From Streptococcus sp. Marseille-Q6470 (GTDB lineage Bacteria; Bacillota; Bacilli; Lactobacillales; Streptococcaceae), in assembly GCF_946902905.1 (NCBI RefSeq), contig NZ_OX336385.1, positions 1,298,501-1,362,500 of the forward strand: a DNA stretch of 64,000 nt. Reading direction: 5' to 3'. Position 1 is the stretch's first letter. Every line of letters begins with the position of its first letter. Below the pieces are notes generated by a model that saw only the letters and a list, made by a program, of their open reading frames with translations, did no database searches and was not told the DNA's origin. A program made the position numbers and the translations under genes. Shown one piece after another: positions 18,675-29,250 of the stretch.

Positions 18675-18890
18675 ATGAAACGAGTGATATTATTAGCAGT
18701 GATTCAGGCAGTTGTTCTCTTCCTTATTATTGGAGCGCTTGCCTATGCTTTTAAAGGGGATTTCTTTTATAATCATCTAGCAGTTATCTTTGCACCAATT
18801 GCAGGTATTATGCGATTTGCGACAGCCTATGCAACGGAGATTGTTCTCCCTAAAAAGGCAGGGGAGATTGCTGAAAAGCGAAAAAAATAA
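18675..18890 (+). CDS. Small two-helix membrane protein, last gene of the HTH-led operon
   Basis: This 71-residue protein has two hydrophobic segments (about residues 5-25 and 34-58) and a lysine-rich C-terminus ([12 protein letters not shown]). I do not recognise a family. CAGGAGGAAGTC before the ATG is a strong ribosome binding site, and the gene follows the CPBP gene by 18 bases, ahead of a terminator. Expression with the rest of the operon is therefore likely. Confidence 0.75.
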   Translation: MKRVILLAVIQAVVLFLIIGALAYAFKGDFFYNHLAVIFAPIAGIMRFATAYATEIVLPKKAGEIAEKRKK

Positions 18891-18900
18891 AGAAATACCA

Positions 18901-18931
18901 AATCCAGCGAAAGACTTTGCTGGATTTTTTC
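18901..18931 (+). terminator. Terminator of the HTH-led membrane operon
   Basis: AATCCAGC (18901) pairs with GCTGGATT (18919) and is followed by a T run. Confidence 0.88.
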
Positions 18932-18990
18932 ATTTATCGCAGGAAACTCTCAACTTTTCTGATGATTTTCATGAAGAGCCTGCGCTTTTA

Positions 18991-18999
18991 TGGTAAAAT
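18991..18999 (+). promoter_or_regulatory. Extended -10 of aspS
   Basis: TGG followed by TAAAAT lies 28 bases before the aspS start. No strong -35 is visible. Confidence 0.5.
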
Positions 19000-19027
19000 A
19001 GTAACAGAATACAAGAGGAGAGAAGAA

Positions 19028-20791
19028 ATGAAACGCAGTATGTATGCTGGTCGTGTTCGTGAGGAACACATCGGACAAGAAATTACCTTGAAGGGTTGGG
19101 TTGCCCGTCGTCGTGACCTGGGTGGCTTGATCTTTATCGACCTTCGTGACCGTGAAGGGATTATGCAGTTGGTTATCAACCCTGAAAAAGTATCAGCAGA
19201 GGTGATGGCAACAGCTGAGAGCCTTCGTAGTGAATATGTCATCGAGGTGACTGGTCAAGTTGCTGCACGTGAGCAAGCAAATGACAAGTTGGCGACTGGA
19301 GCGGTTGAACTGAATGTAACAGCTCTTGCTGTACTCAATACAGCTAAGACAACACCATTTGAAATCAAGGATGGCATTGAAGCAAACGATGATACGCGTC
19401 TACGTTACCGTTACCTTGATCTTCGTCGTCCAGAGATGTTGGAAAACCTTAAACTTCGTGCCAAAGTAACACATTCTATCCGCAACTACTTGGATGAGTT
19501 GGAATTTATCGATGTGGAAACGCCATTCCTTTCTAAATCAACACCAGAAGGAGCGCGTGACTATTTGGTGCCTTCTCGTGTCAATAAAGGGCATTTTTAC
19601 GCACTTCCTCAAAGTCCGCAGATTACAAAACAGTTGCTGATGAATGCGGGATTTGACCGTTACTACCAAATCGTCAAATGTTTCCGTGATGAAGACTTGC
19701 GTGGTGACCGCCAGCCTGAATTTACCCAGGTCGACTTGGAAACTTCATTCCTGACTGAGCAAGAAATCCAAGATATCACAGAAGGATTGATTGCGCGCGT
19801 GATGAAGGAAACCAAAGGAATCGAAGTAACACTGCCATTCCCTCGTATGAAGTACGATGACGCGATGGCTCTTTATGGCTCTGACAAGCCTGATACTCGT
19901 TTTGAGATGTTGCTTCAGGACTTGACAGAAGTTGTCAAGGGAGTAGACTTCAAAGTCTTTTCAGAAGCTCCTGCTGTTAAAGCCATCGTCGTCAAAGGAG
20001 CTGCAGATAACTACTCACGTAAAGACATCGACAAGATGACAGAAGTAGCCAAGCAGTATGGCGCTAAGGGTCTTGCTTGGGTTAAGGTTGTTGATGGAGA
20101 ATTGAACGGACCAGTTGCTAAGTTCTTGACTGCCATTCAAGGCGATTTGGCAAGTGCACTTGGTCTTGAAGATAAAGACTTGGTTCTCTTTGTGGCTGAT
20201 ACGCTTGAGGTAGCTAATGCAACACTTGGTGCCCTTCGTGGACGTATTGCCAAAGAACTTGGCTTGATTGATAACGATAAATTTAACTTCCTCTGGGTTG
20301 TTGACTGGCCAATGTTTGAATGGTCTGAAGAAGAAGGACGTTATATGAGCGCCCACCATCCATTTACGCTTCCTCAGGCAGAGACTGCTCATGAACTCGA
20401 AGGGAATTTGGCTAAGGTTCGTGCTATTGCCTATGACATCGTCTTGAACGGTTATGAACTTGGTGGTGGTAGCCTTCGTATCAATCAAAAAGACCTTCAA
20501 GAACGTATGTTCAAGGCTCTTGGCTTCTCGGCTGAAGAAGCCAATGACCAATTTGGTTTCCTTTTGGAAGCGATGGACTATGGATTCCCACCACACGGGG
20601 GCTTGGCTATCGGACTTGACCGTTTTGTAATGCTCTTAGCAGGAGAAGAAAATATTCGTGAAGTCATTGCCTTTCCGAAGAACAACAAAGCGACTGATCC
20701 GATGACGCAGGCGCCATCAACAGTAGCTCTTAAACAACTAGAAGAACTCAATCTACAAGTAGAACAAGATGAAACAAACGAAACAAACTAA
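19028..20791 (+). CDS. aspS: Aspartyl-tRNA synthetase
   Basis: This is a 587-residue class II synthetase of the bacterial type. It has an N-terminal OB fold ([20 protein letters not shown]), motif 2 [18 protein letters not shown], an inserted GAD domain (about 290-410), and motif 3 [16 protein letters not shown]. The frame is open 37 codons upstream, but the ATG at 19028 follows AAGAGGAGAGAAG and starts with the family-typical MKRSMYAG. It overlaps the next gene by 23 bases. Confidence 0.97.
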   Translation: MKRSMYAGRVREEHIGQEITLKGWVARRRDLGGLIFIDLRDREGIMQLVINPEKVSAEVMATAESLRSEYVIEVTGQVAAREQANDKLATGAVELNVTALAVLNTAKTTPFEIKDGIEANDDTRLRYRYLDLRRPEMLENLKLRAKVTHSIRNYLDELEFIDVETPFLSKSTPEGARDYLVPSRVNKGHFYALPQSPQITKQLLMNAGFDRYYQIVKCFRDEDLRGDRQPEFTQVDLETSFLTEQEIQDITEGLIARVMKETKGIEVTLPFPRMKYDDAMALYGSDKPDTRFEMLLQDLTEVVKGVDFKVFSEAPAVKAIVVKGAADNYSRKDIDKMTEVAKQYGAKGLAWVKVVDGELNGPVAKFLTAIQGDLASALGLEDKDLVLFVADTLEVANATLGALRGRIAKELGLIDNDKFNFLWVVDWPMFEWSEEEGRYMSAHHPFTLPQAETAHELEGNLAKVRAIAYDIVLNGYELGGGSLRINQKDLQERMFKALGFSAEEANDQFGFLLEAMDYGFPPHGGLAIGLDRFVMLLAGEENIREVIAFPKNNKATDPMTQAPSTVALKQLEELNLQVEQDETNETN

Positions 20792-21710
20792 GAAGTGGCA
20801 CTATTATTTGCGTCGCTTTGCTCATCGCGTAAAAATCTTACGTGTCTTACAAGGAATTTCTAAAGAAAAATACGATGAAAAAATCTCAGCTTCTCTGGTA
20901 TATGGTTTTTTATCAGCTGTAGCTGTCAATTTCTTTTTCCAACCAGGACACGTTTATTCAAGTGGTGCAACAGGTTTAGCACAGATTATCTCAAGCCTTA
21001 GTAACTACTGGTTTCATTTCCACATCCCAATCTCTGTCGCTTTCTATTGTATCAATGTTCCGCTCATGATTTTAGCTTGGCGACAGATTGGCCATAAGTT
21101 TACGATTTTTACTTTTATCACGGTATCCATGAGCTCGCTCTTTATCCAGTTTGTGCCAGTGGTGGTCTTGACAGAAGATCCTATCATCAATGCCCTGTTT
21201 GGGGGTGTCGTTATGGGATTGGGAATTGGCTTTGCTCTACGCCATAATATCTCCAGCGGTGGAACAGATATTGTCAGCCTGACCATTCGTAAGAAAACAG
21301 GTCGAAACGTCGGTAGTATCTCCTTCTTAGTGAACGGTACAATTATGCTGATTGCAGGATTGACCTTTGGTTGGAAATATGCTCTCTATTCTATGATTAC
21401 TATCTTTGTCTCAAGTCGTGTAACAGATGCAGTTTTCACCAAACAAAAACGCATGCAGGCCATGATTGTCACTAGTAATCCAGATGCAGTCATTGAGAAA
21501 ATCCATAACAAATTGCACCGTGGTGCGACTATGATTCATGATGCTGAAGGGACTTATAACCACGAGCGTAAGGCAGTTTTGATAACGGTTATCACTCGTG
21601 CAGAGTTTAATGATTTTAAACTAATCATGAAACAAGTTGATCCGACAGCCTTTGTATCTGTCTCAGAGAATGTCCATATTCTAGGACGATTTGTCGAAGT
21701 TGAAAACTAG
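20769..21710 (+). CDS. YitT family membrane protein
   Basis: This 313-residue protein has five or six membrane helices (DUF161 repeats, with [14 protein letters not shown] and [14 protein letters not shown]) and a C-terminal soluble DUF2179 domain (about 225-310). The molecular function of YitT proteins is not established. The ATG lies inside the last codons of aspS in another frame, so translation is probably coupled. No clear ribosome binding site of its own is visible. Confidence 0.87.
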   Translation: MKQTKQTKKWHYYLRRFAHRVKILRVLQGISKEKYDEKISASLVYGFLSAVAVNFFFQPGHVYSSGATGLAQIISSLSNYWFHFHIPISVAFYCINVPLMILAWRQIGHKFTIFTFITVSMSSLFIQFVPVVVLTEDPIINALFGGVVMGLGIGFALRHNISSGGTDIVSLTIRKKTGRNVGSISFLVNGTIMLIAGLTFGWKYALYSMITIFVSSRVTDAVFTKQKRMQAMIVTSNPDAVIEKIHNKLHRGATMIHDAEGTYNHERKAVLITVITRAEFNDFKLIMKQVDPTAFVSVSENVHILGRFVEVEN

Positions 21711-21732
21711 TTGTTCAGGTAAATAGTATACA

Positions 21733-21768
21733 AAAAAACCAACTCAAAATAGAGAGTTGGTTTTTTAT
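21733..21768. terminator. Bidirectional terminator between the yitT-like gene and malR
   Basis: CCAACTC (21739) pairs with GAGTTGG (21754), flanked by A and T runs, so it serves both converging genes. The right end overlaps the malR stop. Confidence 0.88.
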
Positions 21769-22751
21769 TTTTCAACGATTTTGTGCGCAATCACTTGTCT
21801 ATAGCAGATTTGACGATTTTCTTTGACATCATTGATGATTTGAAGAATGGTTTCAAATGAAGTTCGGCCAAGAGCAAGGCTATTGATATCAACATAGGCA
21901 GCTAGATTCAATCTTGGATTTACTGAGTCAAAGCTGAGGACTGGAACATCAAGCTGATGTTCGTTGAGGTAGTTACAGACACCTTCAGCTAAGAGACTAT
22001 CTGTTGTGATAATTGCATCGGTCTGAGGGTCATGTTTAAAAAGTTGTTTACTAAAGTTATAGCCCTTTTCTTCTAGGAACTCGTCGGCAAAGAAGGTACG
22101 GTGGCTATCAAGAGCTAGATGATGTTCTTGAAGAGCTTGCTCGTAACCTGTCAGACGGTCTTGAGTAACAAAGAGTTTCTTGGTACCACCAATGAAAGCA
22201 ATTCGACTACATCCTTTTTTGATGAAATATTCGGTCGCATCAAATCCAGCTTGAATATTATCATTGTCAACAAGCGGAATAAAAGGGGAAAGTGATTTTC
22301 CAAGAATGAGGAAGGGAAATTGCTCATCGACAACTAGTTGTACCAAGGGGTCATTTTCTTGAGCATACAAGAAAATAAGCCCGTCCACACGTTTTCCGTA
22401 GACCATTTGTGAAATAGCGTTTAAACGCTCTTTTTCGTCCTTACCGGTCGCAATCTGAATGGCATAGTGATTCTCTGAGGCAACCTGTGCAATCCCCCTA
22501 AAAACAGAAGGGAAGAAAGGGTTTTGGTAGAAAACGTCTGAATCATCTGGAAGAACCAAGCCAATAACTTGTGTATAACTGCTAACGAGACTTCGAGCAT
22601 TAAGATTAGGATGATAATTGAGTTCTTTCATTGCCTTTCGAACTCGTTTTTTAGTCTCGTCACTAATCGTAGATTTGTTTTGAATAACACGGGTTACGGT
22701 TGAGGGAGAAACCCCTGCAGCCTTGGCCACGTCTTTAATCGTAACAGGCAT
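21765..22751 (-). CDS. malR: Maltose operon repressor, LacI family
   Basis: This 328-residue LacI/GalR regulator has an N-terminal helix-turn-helix (TIKDVAKAAGVSPSTVTRVI) with hinge helix, then a periplasmic-binding-protein-like sugar domain (IGLVLPDDSDVF, RIAFIGGT, DAIITTDSLLAEG). It represses maltodextrin genes until maltose binds. It is the second gene of malA-malR, 9 bases after malA, with GTAGGAGATTATT before the ATG. Likely targets are the palindromic sites at 27340-27398 and 27610-27667 in the malX-malQ intergenic region. Confidence 0.93.
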   Translation of the reverse strand: MPVTIKDVAKAAGVSPSTVTRVIQNKSTISDETKKRVRKAMKELNYHPNLNARSLVSSYTQVIGLVLPDDSDVFYQNPFFPSVFRGIAQVASENHYAIQIATGKDEKERLNAISQMVYGKRVDGLIFLYAQENDPLVQLVVDEQFPFLILGKSLSPFIPLVDNDNIQAGFDATEYFIKKGCSRIAFIGGTKKLFVTQDRLTGYEQALQEHHLALDSHRTFFADEFLEEKGYNFSKQLFKHDPQTDAIITTDSLLAEGVCNYLNEHQLDVPVLSFDSVNPRLNLAAYVDINSLALGRTSFETILQIINDVKENRQICYRQVIAHKIVEK

Positions 22752-22760
22752 AATAATCTC

Positions 22761-23561
22761 CTACTTTTGGTAGTCTGGATCACGATAATGAGTCTTGTAA
22801 AAGATAGTGACCAGGTATAGAACAAATAAAATGTTTTGAACAGTAATCAAAGTCGCCATATTTTGACCCAAGAGACCTAGAATCAAGGTAATGAAAGTTG
22901 GTAAACCTAAACAGTTCAAAATAAAATGATAACACTCTTTGTAGGTCTTAAATGAGAAGAGACGTGATTTTTTCGTAAAGTAGAGCAAAAGGCTAGCGCC
23001 TAAAGCGACAATGAAAAAATTAAGTCCAAAGAGGAAGCTGGCGCCTAAGACCAGAAAGAGGCTAATATAGACACGATTCTGTTGATACCAGTCTTTGGAA
23101 ATAGCCTGAGTCAAGCTTTCCTTGTTTTGGAAGCTCTCAGTTGTAATAGCGTGATAGCGGATACTGGTTAACTCTTTTCCTTGCTTACTGATGACGAGTT
23201 GCTCGGGTTCAAAGCTAAGAAGTAATTCTTCAGGGAAACTTGAAGGAGCAGTAGCGCCGATTTGTACAGAAGCTTGATGGGGAGTTGTCCCCGTATAACT
23301 TAGTTTACCATTGACAATCTGGGCATTGGTAGCCAAATCTTGAACCACACTATCCGTCAAAGGTGCGTAGACATCATCAATAAAGGTTTCCAAAGGATAG
23401 GTTTCCTGAGAACTGTTCTGAATAGCAATTGGCACCATCGACAAGCTAATCAAGAAAATACTGGTAAAAATCAGTTGAAACCAATTTAGGCCGAAACGAT
23501 GAGATAGGGGCTTACGGAATCCCCAAATACTATTAAAATAAGAAAATGGATATGGTAACAT
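22761..23561 (-). CDS. malA: Maltodextrin utilization protein MalA (DUF1189)
   Basis: This 266-residue membrane protein has an N-terminal helix (about 30-47), an extracellular domain of roughly 120 residues, and three or four C-terminal helices. It matches the DUF1189/MalA family that accompanies malR in streptococci. Its exact role in maltodextrin use is not known. AGAAAGAG precedes the ATG, and a good promoter lies 45 bases upstream. It is co-transcribed with malR. Confidence 0.85.
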   Translation of the reverse strand: MLPYPFSYFNSIWGFRKPLSHRFGLNWFQLIFTSIFLISLSMVPIAIQNSSQETYPLETFIDDVYAPLTDSVVQDLATNAQIVNGKLSYTGTTPHQASVQIGATAPSSFPEELLLSFEPEQLVISKQGKELTSIRYHAITTESFQNKESLTQAISKDWYQQNRVYISLFLVLGASFLFGLNFFIVALGASLLLYFTKKSRLFSFKTYKECYHFILNCLGLPTFITLILGLLGQNMATLITVQNILFVLYLVTIFYKTHYRDPDYQK

Positions 23562-23605
23562 AAATCTCTTTCTATAGACATTTTTCTATACGAGTATTAT
23601 CGAGT

Positions 23606-23634
23606 ATTATATAGAGAAATGTTTTTTATTTCAA
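23606..23634 (-). promoter_or_regulatory. Promoter of malA-malR with tandem 10-base repeat
   Basis: On the minus strand, TTGAAA (23634-23629), a 17-base spacer and TATAAT (23611-23606). Downstream of the -35 the plus strand reads CGAGTATTAT twice in tandem (23591-23610), covering the -10 and start point. This may be a regulator site. Confidence 0.75.
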
Positions 23635-23755
23635 GCGGGGATAGTAGAATCCTTGGTAAAAGTGAATGTTTGTTAGGATTCGTCCACTAACTAACAAGGT
23701 AATCTCTGCAAGCTCTTCTTTCTCACCAGACAATCGATGTACAAGTTCAAAATGA

Positions 23756-23793
23756 AAAAGGGTGGCGAGGGTATATTACCCCTTGTCGCCACC
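23756..23793 (-). terminator. Terminator of malX-malC-malD overlapping the malD stop
   Basis: Plus-strand GGTGGCGA (23761) pairs with TCGCCACC (23786), with an inner GGGTA/TACCC stem. Read on the minus strand it ends in CTTTTTC. The hairpin includes the last malD codons and its stop. The rest of the 23562-23775 gap holds the malA promoter and nothing else I can name. Confidence 0.85.
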
Positions 23794-24618
23794 GCTTGTA
23801 AGTCCTGAAACGAAGTTCTTTTGCAAGAAGAAGAAAAGTGTACAGATTGGAAGAGCGATGAGGATAGCACCTGCTGAGAAGTAGGCGATCTTCAAGTTCT
23901 TCGCATTGTTAACGAAGGTTTGTAGACCAACGGCAACTGTAAAGTATTCTTTTTCACGAAGCAAGAAACTAGAGAGGATATAGTCTCCGAAAGGTCCCAT
24001 GAAGGCCCAGAGTGCTTGTACTGCAACCATTGGGCGAACAAGAGGGAGAACGATTTGCCAGAAGCGGCGGAAGTGTCCTGCACCATCAAGTTTTGCAGAC
24101 TCATCAAGAGACATTGGCACGGTGTCAAAGTAACCTTTCATCAACCAAGCATTCATCGGGATACCACCACCGACGTAAAGGAAGATGAGGAACCAGCTAT
24201 GGTTGAGGGCGTTCAACATGAGGGCCATAACGAAGAAGGCAGTCAAAGCGGCCATTGTTGGAACCATTTGGATGATCAAGAAGAAGACCAAACTTTGTTT
24301 ACGAGCAAAGAAATTGTAACGACTGTAGGCATAACCAGCAAGGACGATAATACTTGTTTGAACGACCATAGTGATCAAAGCGATGATCAAAGTGTTGAGG
24401 TACCATGTTCCGTACAAGGTTTCAGTGAAGAGTCCTTTGAAGTTGTCAAAACTAAAGTTGACATTGCTGTCGAGTTTAAAGGCTACGACGTTACCAGACT
24501 TGAAGGCAGACATAATCGTAATTAAAAGAGGATAGATAATAACGATTGAAAGACCAATCAAGTAGAGGTAAGTAAGGCTTTGAGTCAGTCTACGTTTGAG
24601 TTTAATTGAGTTATTCAT
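23776..24618 (-). CDS. malD: Maltodextrin ABC transporter permease MalD (MalG type)
   Basis: This 280-residue inner-membrane permease of the carbohydrate uptake family has about six helices and the EAA loop [22 protein letters not shown], which docks the ATPase. The frame is open 15 codons upstream inside malC, but TGGAGGACGTC before the ATG at 24618 fixes the start one base after the malC stop. No ATPase gene is present in the cluster. In streptococci a shared MsmK-type ATPase encoded elsewhere usually energises this importer. Confidence 0.93.
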   Translation of the reverse strand: MNNSIKLKRRLTQSLTYLYLIGLSIVIIYPLLITIMSAFKSGNVVAFKLDSNVNFSFDNFKGLFTETLYGTWYLNTLIIALITMVVQTSIIVLAGYAYSRYNFFARKQSLVFFLIIQMVPTMAALTAFFVMALMLNALNHSWFLIFLYVGGGIPMNAWLMKGYFDTVPMSLDESAKLDGAGHFRRFWQIVLPLVRPMVAVQALWAFMGPFGDYILSSFLLREKEYFTVAVGLQTFVNNAKNLKIAYFSAGAILIALPICTLFFFLQKNFVSGLTSGGDKG

Positions 24619-24619
24619 C

Positions 24620-25912
24620 TTAGACGTCCTCCATATCAAATGCGTGTAGTTTCTTGAATGCAATCATAGAAATAGAGATGACGATGATTGAAATAATCAA
24701 TGTAACGGCAGCAGCCATAGAGTATTGAGGAGCTGTACCAGTTGTCAAACGATAAATCCATGAGATCAAGATATCGGTTGAACCAGCTCCACCACCTACA
24801 CTACCAGGACCTCCGCCATTGAAGAGGTACATAATAGAGAAGTTGTTAAAGTTGAAGGTGTATTGGCTGATCAAAGTAGGTGCCGCAACGGCCAAGATCA
24901 TTGGGAAAGTGATGTTGCGGAATTTTTGCCAAGCATTTGCACCGTCAATGTAAGCTGCTTCGTACAAGTCATTTGGAATAGATTGTAGGATACCGAGTGT
25001 CAAGACATAAATATAAGGGAAGCCAAGCCATCCTTGCATCATAATCAAGGCAACCTTAGTCCAAGTAGGGTTTGTTTTCCAAGGGATTAGTGCTCCATCG
25101 AGGAATGGAAGAACCTTAGCAAAGAGAGGGATTACTTGAGTATTGATAGCACCAACACTATCGTTGAACATATTTGAGAAAGTCAAGATAGTGATAAAGG
25201 CTGGTACTGCCCAAGGAAGAAGGAAGATAACACCAAAGATACGTTTACCCTTGATAAATGGTTGGTTCGCAATGATAGCAGTGAAAATACCAATAACAAT
25301 CTGCAAAGTAGAAGCAGACAAAGCCCAGATAATGGTCCAAGAAAGAACGGAACCAAAGGCTGAACGAAAGGTACTCAAGCTCCAGATGTTTGTGAAGTTT
25401 GTCAATCCAACCCAGTCCAACAATTTATTTGGTGGTAAATGTTGGAAGTCATAGTTTGTGAAGGCAATCATCAAGGTTACGACAACGGGGAAGATGATTG
25501 CAAAGGTCATGGCAATATAAGACGGAATAATCAAGAGATAAGGGAAGCCATTTTCATAGATTCCTTTGATCATATCTTTTAGCGTAAGTGGTACTGGAAT
25601 TCCATTATTAATACGTTTTGCGATAGTATGTGCATCTTTAATATTTGAGAAATAAAAGAGTACATAAACGACTACAAAGATTAAATGGAAGGCACCACGA
25701 ATCAGCATGAAGAGGGAATTATCACGACCTGGCTTGTCACCAAGAGTAATGAGGTTGCTCAATTCAGGGGCTGCAAGTGCTAGGAAATAAAGGACAAATA
25801 CGATGGTTACACCAAGGAAGATAAAACCTTTTGCCTTTTGTTTGTTGTAAATCTGTCCTAACCCAGGAATGAGAGACAGCAGTGCTGCTTTACTAGGTTG
25901 TTGCTTTTCCAT
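24620..25912 (-). CDS. malC: Maltodextrin ABC transporter permease MalC (MalF type)
   Basis: This 430-residue permease has an N-terminal extension with three helices ([20 protein letters not shown]), then the MalF-like core with the EAA loop [22 protein letters not shown]. The frame opens five codons earlier, but that region contains the AAGGAG ribosome binding site for the ATG at 25912, so the shorter start is chosen. It pairs with MalD to form the membrane channel and lies between malX and malD. Confidence 0.93.
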   Translation of the reverse strand: MEKQQPSKAALLSLIPGLGQIYNKQKAKGFIFLGVTIVFVLYFLALAAPELSNLITLGDKPGRDNSLFMLIRGAFHLIFVVVYVLFYFSNIKDAHTIAKRINNGIPVPLTLKDMIKGIYENGFPYLLIIPSYIAMTFAIIFPVVVTLMIAFTNYDFQHLPPNKLLDWVGLTNFTNIWSLSTFRSAFGSVLSWTIIWALSASTLQIVIGIFTAIIANQPFIKGKRIFGVIFLLPWAVPAFITILTFSNMFNDSVGAINTQVIPLFAKVLPFLDGALIPWKTNPTWTKVALIMMQGWLGFPYIYVLTLGILQSIPNDLYEAAYIDGANAWQKFRNITFPMILAVAAPTLISQYTFNFNNFSIMYLFNGGGPGSVGGGAGSTDILISWIYRLTTGTAPQYSMAAAVTLIISIIVISISMIAFKKLHAFDMEDV

Positions 25913-26022
25913 AATAACTCCTTTCATAGGATACTGGTTTCTAATTAAAACCTAAACTATATATGTTTTCTATTGATAAATTCAAAGGGGGATTTGAATT
26001 CCACCCCCCTTGAACAAATTTT

Positions 26023-27294
26023 TTATTCACCAAATTTTTGTTTGATTGTTTCTTTGATCAATGTTACAGCATCGTTTGCAGCTGTCTTAGCATCTTTCTT
26101 ACCACTTACAGCTTCAAATAGCATTGTTTTAGCTGGGTCCCAAACAGCTGACATTTGAGGGATGTTTGGCATTGGTTGAGCGTTTTGGAACTGTTTGATA
26201 ACAGCTGTTGTCAACTCATCGTTTTTACCTTCAGCATATGAACGAGCCTCAGTGTTAGCTGGGATTTCGTTAGTTTTATCGTAGAAGGTTTTTTGTTCTT
26301 CAGTTGAAACAAGGAAGTCTACAAATTTTTGAGCAGCTTCAAGGTTCTTAGTACTTGATGGGATGATCCAAGCTTTACCACCACCGAATGTTTCATAGTT
26401 TTTACCGTTTGGAAGAGTTGGGATAGTCGCAACACTGTAGTTTACTTTAGCATCTTTGAAGGCCTGAGCTTTCCAAGGACCATCGATGATAGCAGCTGTT
26501 TTACCTTCTTGGAATTGAGTTTGGATTAGGTTTGGAGCTCCTTCTGTATCTTGCATACCTTTAGGCCATTTTTCGTACCAAGTTTTAGCGTAGTTGATAG
26601 CAGTGATAGCTCCTTCGTTTGCAAGTCCGATATCTTTAGGATCTTTACCGTTTTGGCCGAATACGTAACCGCCGTTACCAGCAAGAAGTCCGTATGCATA
26701 GTAGAAGTTTGTCCAGTCAGCAAGGAAGGCAGTTGTTTTACCATCTTCACCAGCGAAGGCATATTTGCTATCTTTAGCAAGTTCTTCTAATTCAGCAAAA
26801 GTTTTTGGAGCTTCTTTAATCAAGTCTTTATTATAGTACAAAACAAGTGACTCGATAACAGCAGGAGCACCGTAAACTTTACCGTCAGCAGCTGTTACAA
26901 GAGATTTAGTTTTATCATCTGTTTTAGCACCGTCGCTCAATTTCACTTCTGAAAGTTGTCCGTCTTTACCAAGGCTACCTACTCGGTCGTATGGTGCCAT
27001 CATAACGTCAGCAGCTTTACCAGATTGGTTATCTAGAGAAAGGTTATCGAGACCACCCATTTGGTCTCCTGTTTTGATAGTAACTTTTACTCCAGCTTCT
27101 TTTTCGTAAGCTTGTGCAGCTGATTCAGCAAATGCTTTATATTGGTCTTCAACGTATAAAGTAAGTTCTTTACCTTCAGATGAACCAGAATCAGCCGCTT
27201 TATCAGCAGTTTTGCTTCCGCAAGCTACCAAAAGCAAGCTAGCAAGAGTAGCAGTACCAAGTACAGCTGCGCTCTTCATGAATTTAGTTGACAT
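26023..27294 (-). CDS. malX: Maltodextrin-binding lipoprotein
   Basis: This 423-residue solute-binding protein has a lipoprotein signal (LLVAC with Cys25) and a MalE-like fold (LTLYVEDQYKAFAESAAQAYEKEAG, DRVGSLGKDGQLSEV, AIIDGPWKAQAF, FGGGKAWIIPSST). It captures maltodextrins at the outer face of the membrane and hands them to MalC-MalD. TAGGAGGAATACACT precedes the ATG. It is the first gene of the malX-malC-malD operon, and the 95-base gap to malC may hold a processing or partial stop site. Confidence 0.94.
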   Translation of the reverse strand: MSTKFMKSAAVLGTATLASLLLVACGSKTADKAADSGSSEGKELTLYVEDQYKAFAESAAQAYEKEAGVKVTIKTGDQMGGLDNLSLDNQSGKAADVMMAPYDRVGSLGKDGQLSEVKLSDGAKTDDKTKSLVTAADGKVYGAPAVIESLVLYYNKDLIKEAPKTFAELEELAKDSKYAFAGEDGKTTAFLADWTNFYYAYGLLAGNGGYVFGQNGKDPKDIGLANEGAITAINYAKTWYEKWPKGMQDTEGAPNLIQTQFQEGKTAAIIDGPWKAQAFKDAKVNYSVATIPTLPNGKNYETFGGGKAWIIPSSTKNLEAAQKFVDFLVSTEEQKTFYDKTNEIPANTEARSYAEGKNDELTTAVIKQFQNAQPMPNIPQMSAVWDPAKTMLFEAVSGKKDAKTAANDAVTLIKETIKQKFGE

Positions 27295-27339
27295 AGTGTA
27301 TTCCTCCTAAAGAATAACAAATTTTAATTTCGAGGAAAC

Positions 27340-27351
27340 GCAAACGTTTTC
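27340..27351. promoter_or_regulatory. MalR/CcpA-type operator downstream of the malX start point
   Basis: GCAAACGTTTTC, with a symmetric AAACGTTT core, lies 13-24 bases beyond the malX -10. This is the same relative place as the perfect palindrome beside the malQ promoter. Both MalR and CcpA recognise this kind of core, and I cannot tell them apart by eye. Confidence 0.7.
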
Positions 27352-27363
27352 CCTTATGACCAT

Positions 27364-27398
27364 AGTATAGCACAAACAGAAAACGGTTGCAAGCGTTT
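27364..27398 (-). promoter_or_regulatory. malX promoter with operator over the -35
   Basis: On the minus strand, TTGCAA (27392-27387), 17 bases, then TATACT (27369-27364). The -35 lies at the centre of an 18-base near-palindrome (27381-27398; minus strand AAACGCTTGCAACCGTTT). A repressor bound there would block polymerase. Confidence 0.8.
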
Positions 27399-27609
27399 TT
27401 TTGAAAAAATTTTAAAAAGCTTGTTGCTGGCTAATTCCTAAAATTGTTTGTATAATAGAAGAGAAATAGGAAATCATGCAAATTTCGATTCAAAAATAAT
27501 TGAAGGGAAACGATTGCATGATTGGGATGCTTAATGAAAGGATTTTAAAAATAAGAATATAGTAACTTAAAAGTTTATCAATAAAAAATAAATCATAAAA
27601 GTTTTTTAA

Positions 27610-27644
27610 AAACGCTTGCATTTATTTTAGAAATGGGTTATACT
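27610..27644 (+). promoter_or_regulatory. malQ-malP promoter with operator half over the -35
   Basis: TTGCAT (27616), 17 bases, then TATACT (27639). AAACGCTTGCA (27610-27620) overlaps the -35 and is identical to the minus-strand sequence over the malX -35. The stretch between the two promoters (about 27400-27605) is AT-rich, and I see no gene in it. Confidence 0.8.
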
Positions 27645-27651
27645 TTACATA

Positions 27652-27667
27652 GCGCAAACGTTTGCGC
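27652..27667. promoter_or_regulatory. Perfect 16-base operator palindrome at the malQ start point
   Basis: GCGCAAACGTTTGCGC reads the same on both strands and begins eight bases after the malQ -10, about at +1. It fits a LacI-family site and is most likely bound by MalR. Confidence 0.85.
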
Positions 27668-27710
27668 ACAAATTTGAACAATTAATTAAAAAAACACTTG
27701 AGGTGCTATT

Positions 27711-29228
27711 ATGAAGAAACGTCAAAGTGGTGTGTTGATGCACATCTCATCACTTCCAGGAGCTTACGGAATCGGATCATTTGGTCAAAGCGCCTATGAT
27801 TTCGTTGACTTCTTGGTTCGTACAAAGCAACGTTACTGGCAAATCCTTCCTTTAGGAACAACCAGCTACGGAGATTCTCCTTATCAATCTTTCTCAGCCT
27901 TTGCTGGAAACACTCATTTTATCGATCTTGATATTTTGGTAGAGCAAGGCTTATTAGAAGCAGGTGATCTTGAGGGAGTAGACTTCGGTAGCAACCCAAC
28001 TGAAGTTGACTACGCTAAAATTTACTATGCACGTCGTCCCCTTCTAGAAAAAGCAGTCAAACGTTTCCTTGAAGTTGGAGATGTGAAAGACTTCGAAAGA
28101 TTTGCTCAAGACAACCAATCATGGCTTGAACTTTTTGCAGAGTATATGGCTATTAAAGAGCATTTTGATAACTTGGCTTGGACAGAGTGGCCAGATGCAG
28201 ATATTCGTGCGCGTAAAGCTTCTGCTCTTGAAAGCTACCGTGAGAAATTAGCTGACAAACTTGTTTACCACCGTGTAACCCAATATCTCTTCTTCCAACA
28301 ATGGTTGAAATTGAAATCATACGCTAACGAAAACCACATTGAGATTGTGGGTGATATGCCAATCTATGTTGCTGAAGATTCAAGCGATATGTGGGCAAAT
28401 CCACACCTCTTTAAAACAGATGAAAACGGGAAAGCAACTTGCATCGCAGGATGCCCACCAGATGAGTTTTCTGCTACTGGTCAGCTTTGGGGGAACCCAA
28501 TCTATGACTGGGAAGCAATGGATCGCGATGGTTACAAATGGTGGATTGAACGCTTGCGTGAAAGCTTTAAAATCTACGATATCGTGCGTATCGACCACTT
28601 CCGTGGATTTGAGTCTTATTGGGAAATCCCAGCTGGTTCTGAAACCGCAGCACCTGGTAAATGGGTGAAAGGACCTGACTACAAACTCTTTGCAGCTGTT
28701 AAAGAAGAACTTGGTGACTTGAACATCATCGCTGAAGACCTTGGTTTCATGACTGATGAAGTCATCGAGCTTCGTGAGCGTACTGGATTCCCAGGAATGA
28801 AGGTCCTTCAATTTGCCTTCAATCCAGAAGACGAAAGTATCGACAGCCCACACTTGGCACCAGCTAACTCTGTTATGTACACAGGAACACATGATAACAA
28901 CACTGTTCTTGGTTGGTACCGTGATGAGATTGATGATCCAACTCGTGAGTATATGGCACGCTACACAAACCGTAAAGAGTACGAAACAGTGGTGCATGCT
29001 ATGCTTCGTACAGCCTTCGCATCAGTAAGTTTCATGACGATTGCAACTATGCAAGATTTGCTAGAGTTGGATGGTTCAGCTCGTATGAACTTCCCATCTA
29101 CTCTTGGTGGAAACTGGTCATGGCGTATGACAGAGGAACAATTGACTCCTGCTGTCGAAGAAACTTTGCTTGACTTGACTACAATTTATCGCCGTATCAA
29201 TGAAAATTTGGTAGAATTAAAGAAATAA
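27711..29228 (+). CDS. malQ: 4-alpha-glucanotransferase (amylomaltase)
   Basis: This 505-residue GH77 enzyme moves glucan segments between maltodextrins in the cytoplasm and releases glucose. Catalytic landmarks are [23 protein letters not shown] (nucleophile Asp), IAEDLG (acid/base Glu) and YTGTHDNNT. The length is normal for the family. In streptococci it is also named malM. GAGGTGCTATT precedes the ATG. It forms an operon with malP, which uses the chains it lengthens. Confidence 0.96.
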   Translation: MKKRQSGVLMHISSLPGAYGIGSFGQSAYDFVDFLVRTKQRYWQILPLGTTSYGDSPYQSFSAFAGNTHFIDLDILVEQGLLEAGDLEGVDFGSNPTEVDYAKIYYARRPLLEKAVKRFLEVGDVKDFERFAQDNQSWLELFAEYMAIKEHFDNLAWTEWPDADIRARKASALESYREKLADKLVYHRVTQYLFFQQWLKLKSYANENHIEIVGDMPIYVAEDSSDMWANPHLFKTDENGKATCIAGCPPDEFSATGQLWGNPIYDWEAMDRDGYKWWIERLRESFKIYDIVRIDHFRGFESYWEIPAGSETAAPGKWVKGPDYKLFAAVKEELGDLNIIAEDLGFMTDEVIELRERTGFPGMKVLQFAFNPEDESIDSPHLAPANSVMYTGTHDNNTVLGWYRDEIDDPTREYMARYTNRKEYETVVHAMLRTAFASVSFMTIATMQDLLELDGSARMNFPSTLGGNWSWRMTEEQLTPAVEETLLDLTTIYRRINENLVELKK

Positions 29229-29250
29229 GACATTATCAGGAGACATAAAA

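Noticed and set aside
20015..20596. A 193-codon minus-strand frame inside aspS
   Set aside because: It is antisense to a conserved synthetase. Codon use and the lack of signals mark it as a shadow.
28380..28997. A 205-codon minus-strand frame inside malQ
   Set aside because: It is a shadow of malQ with no promoter or ribosome binding site.
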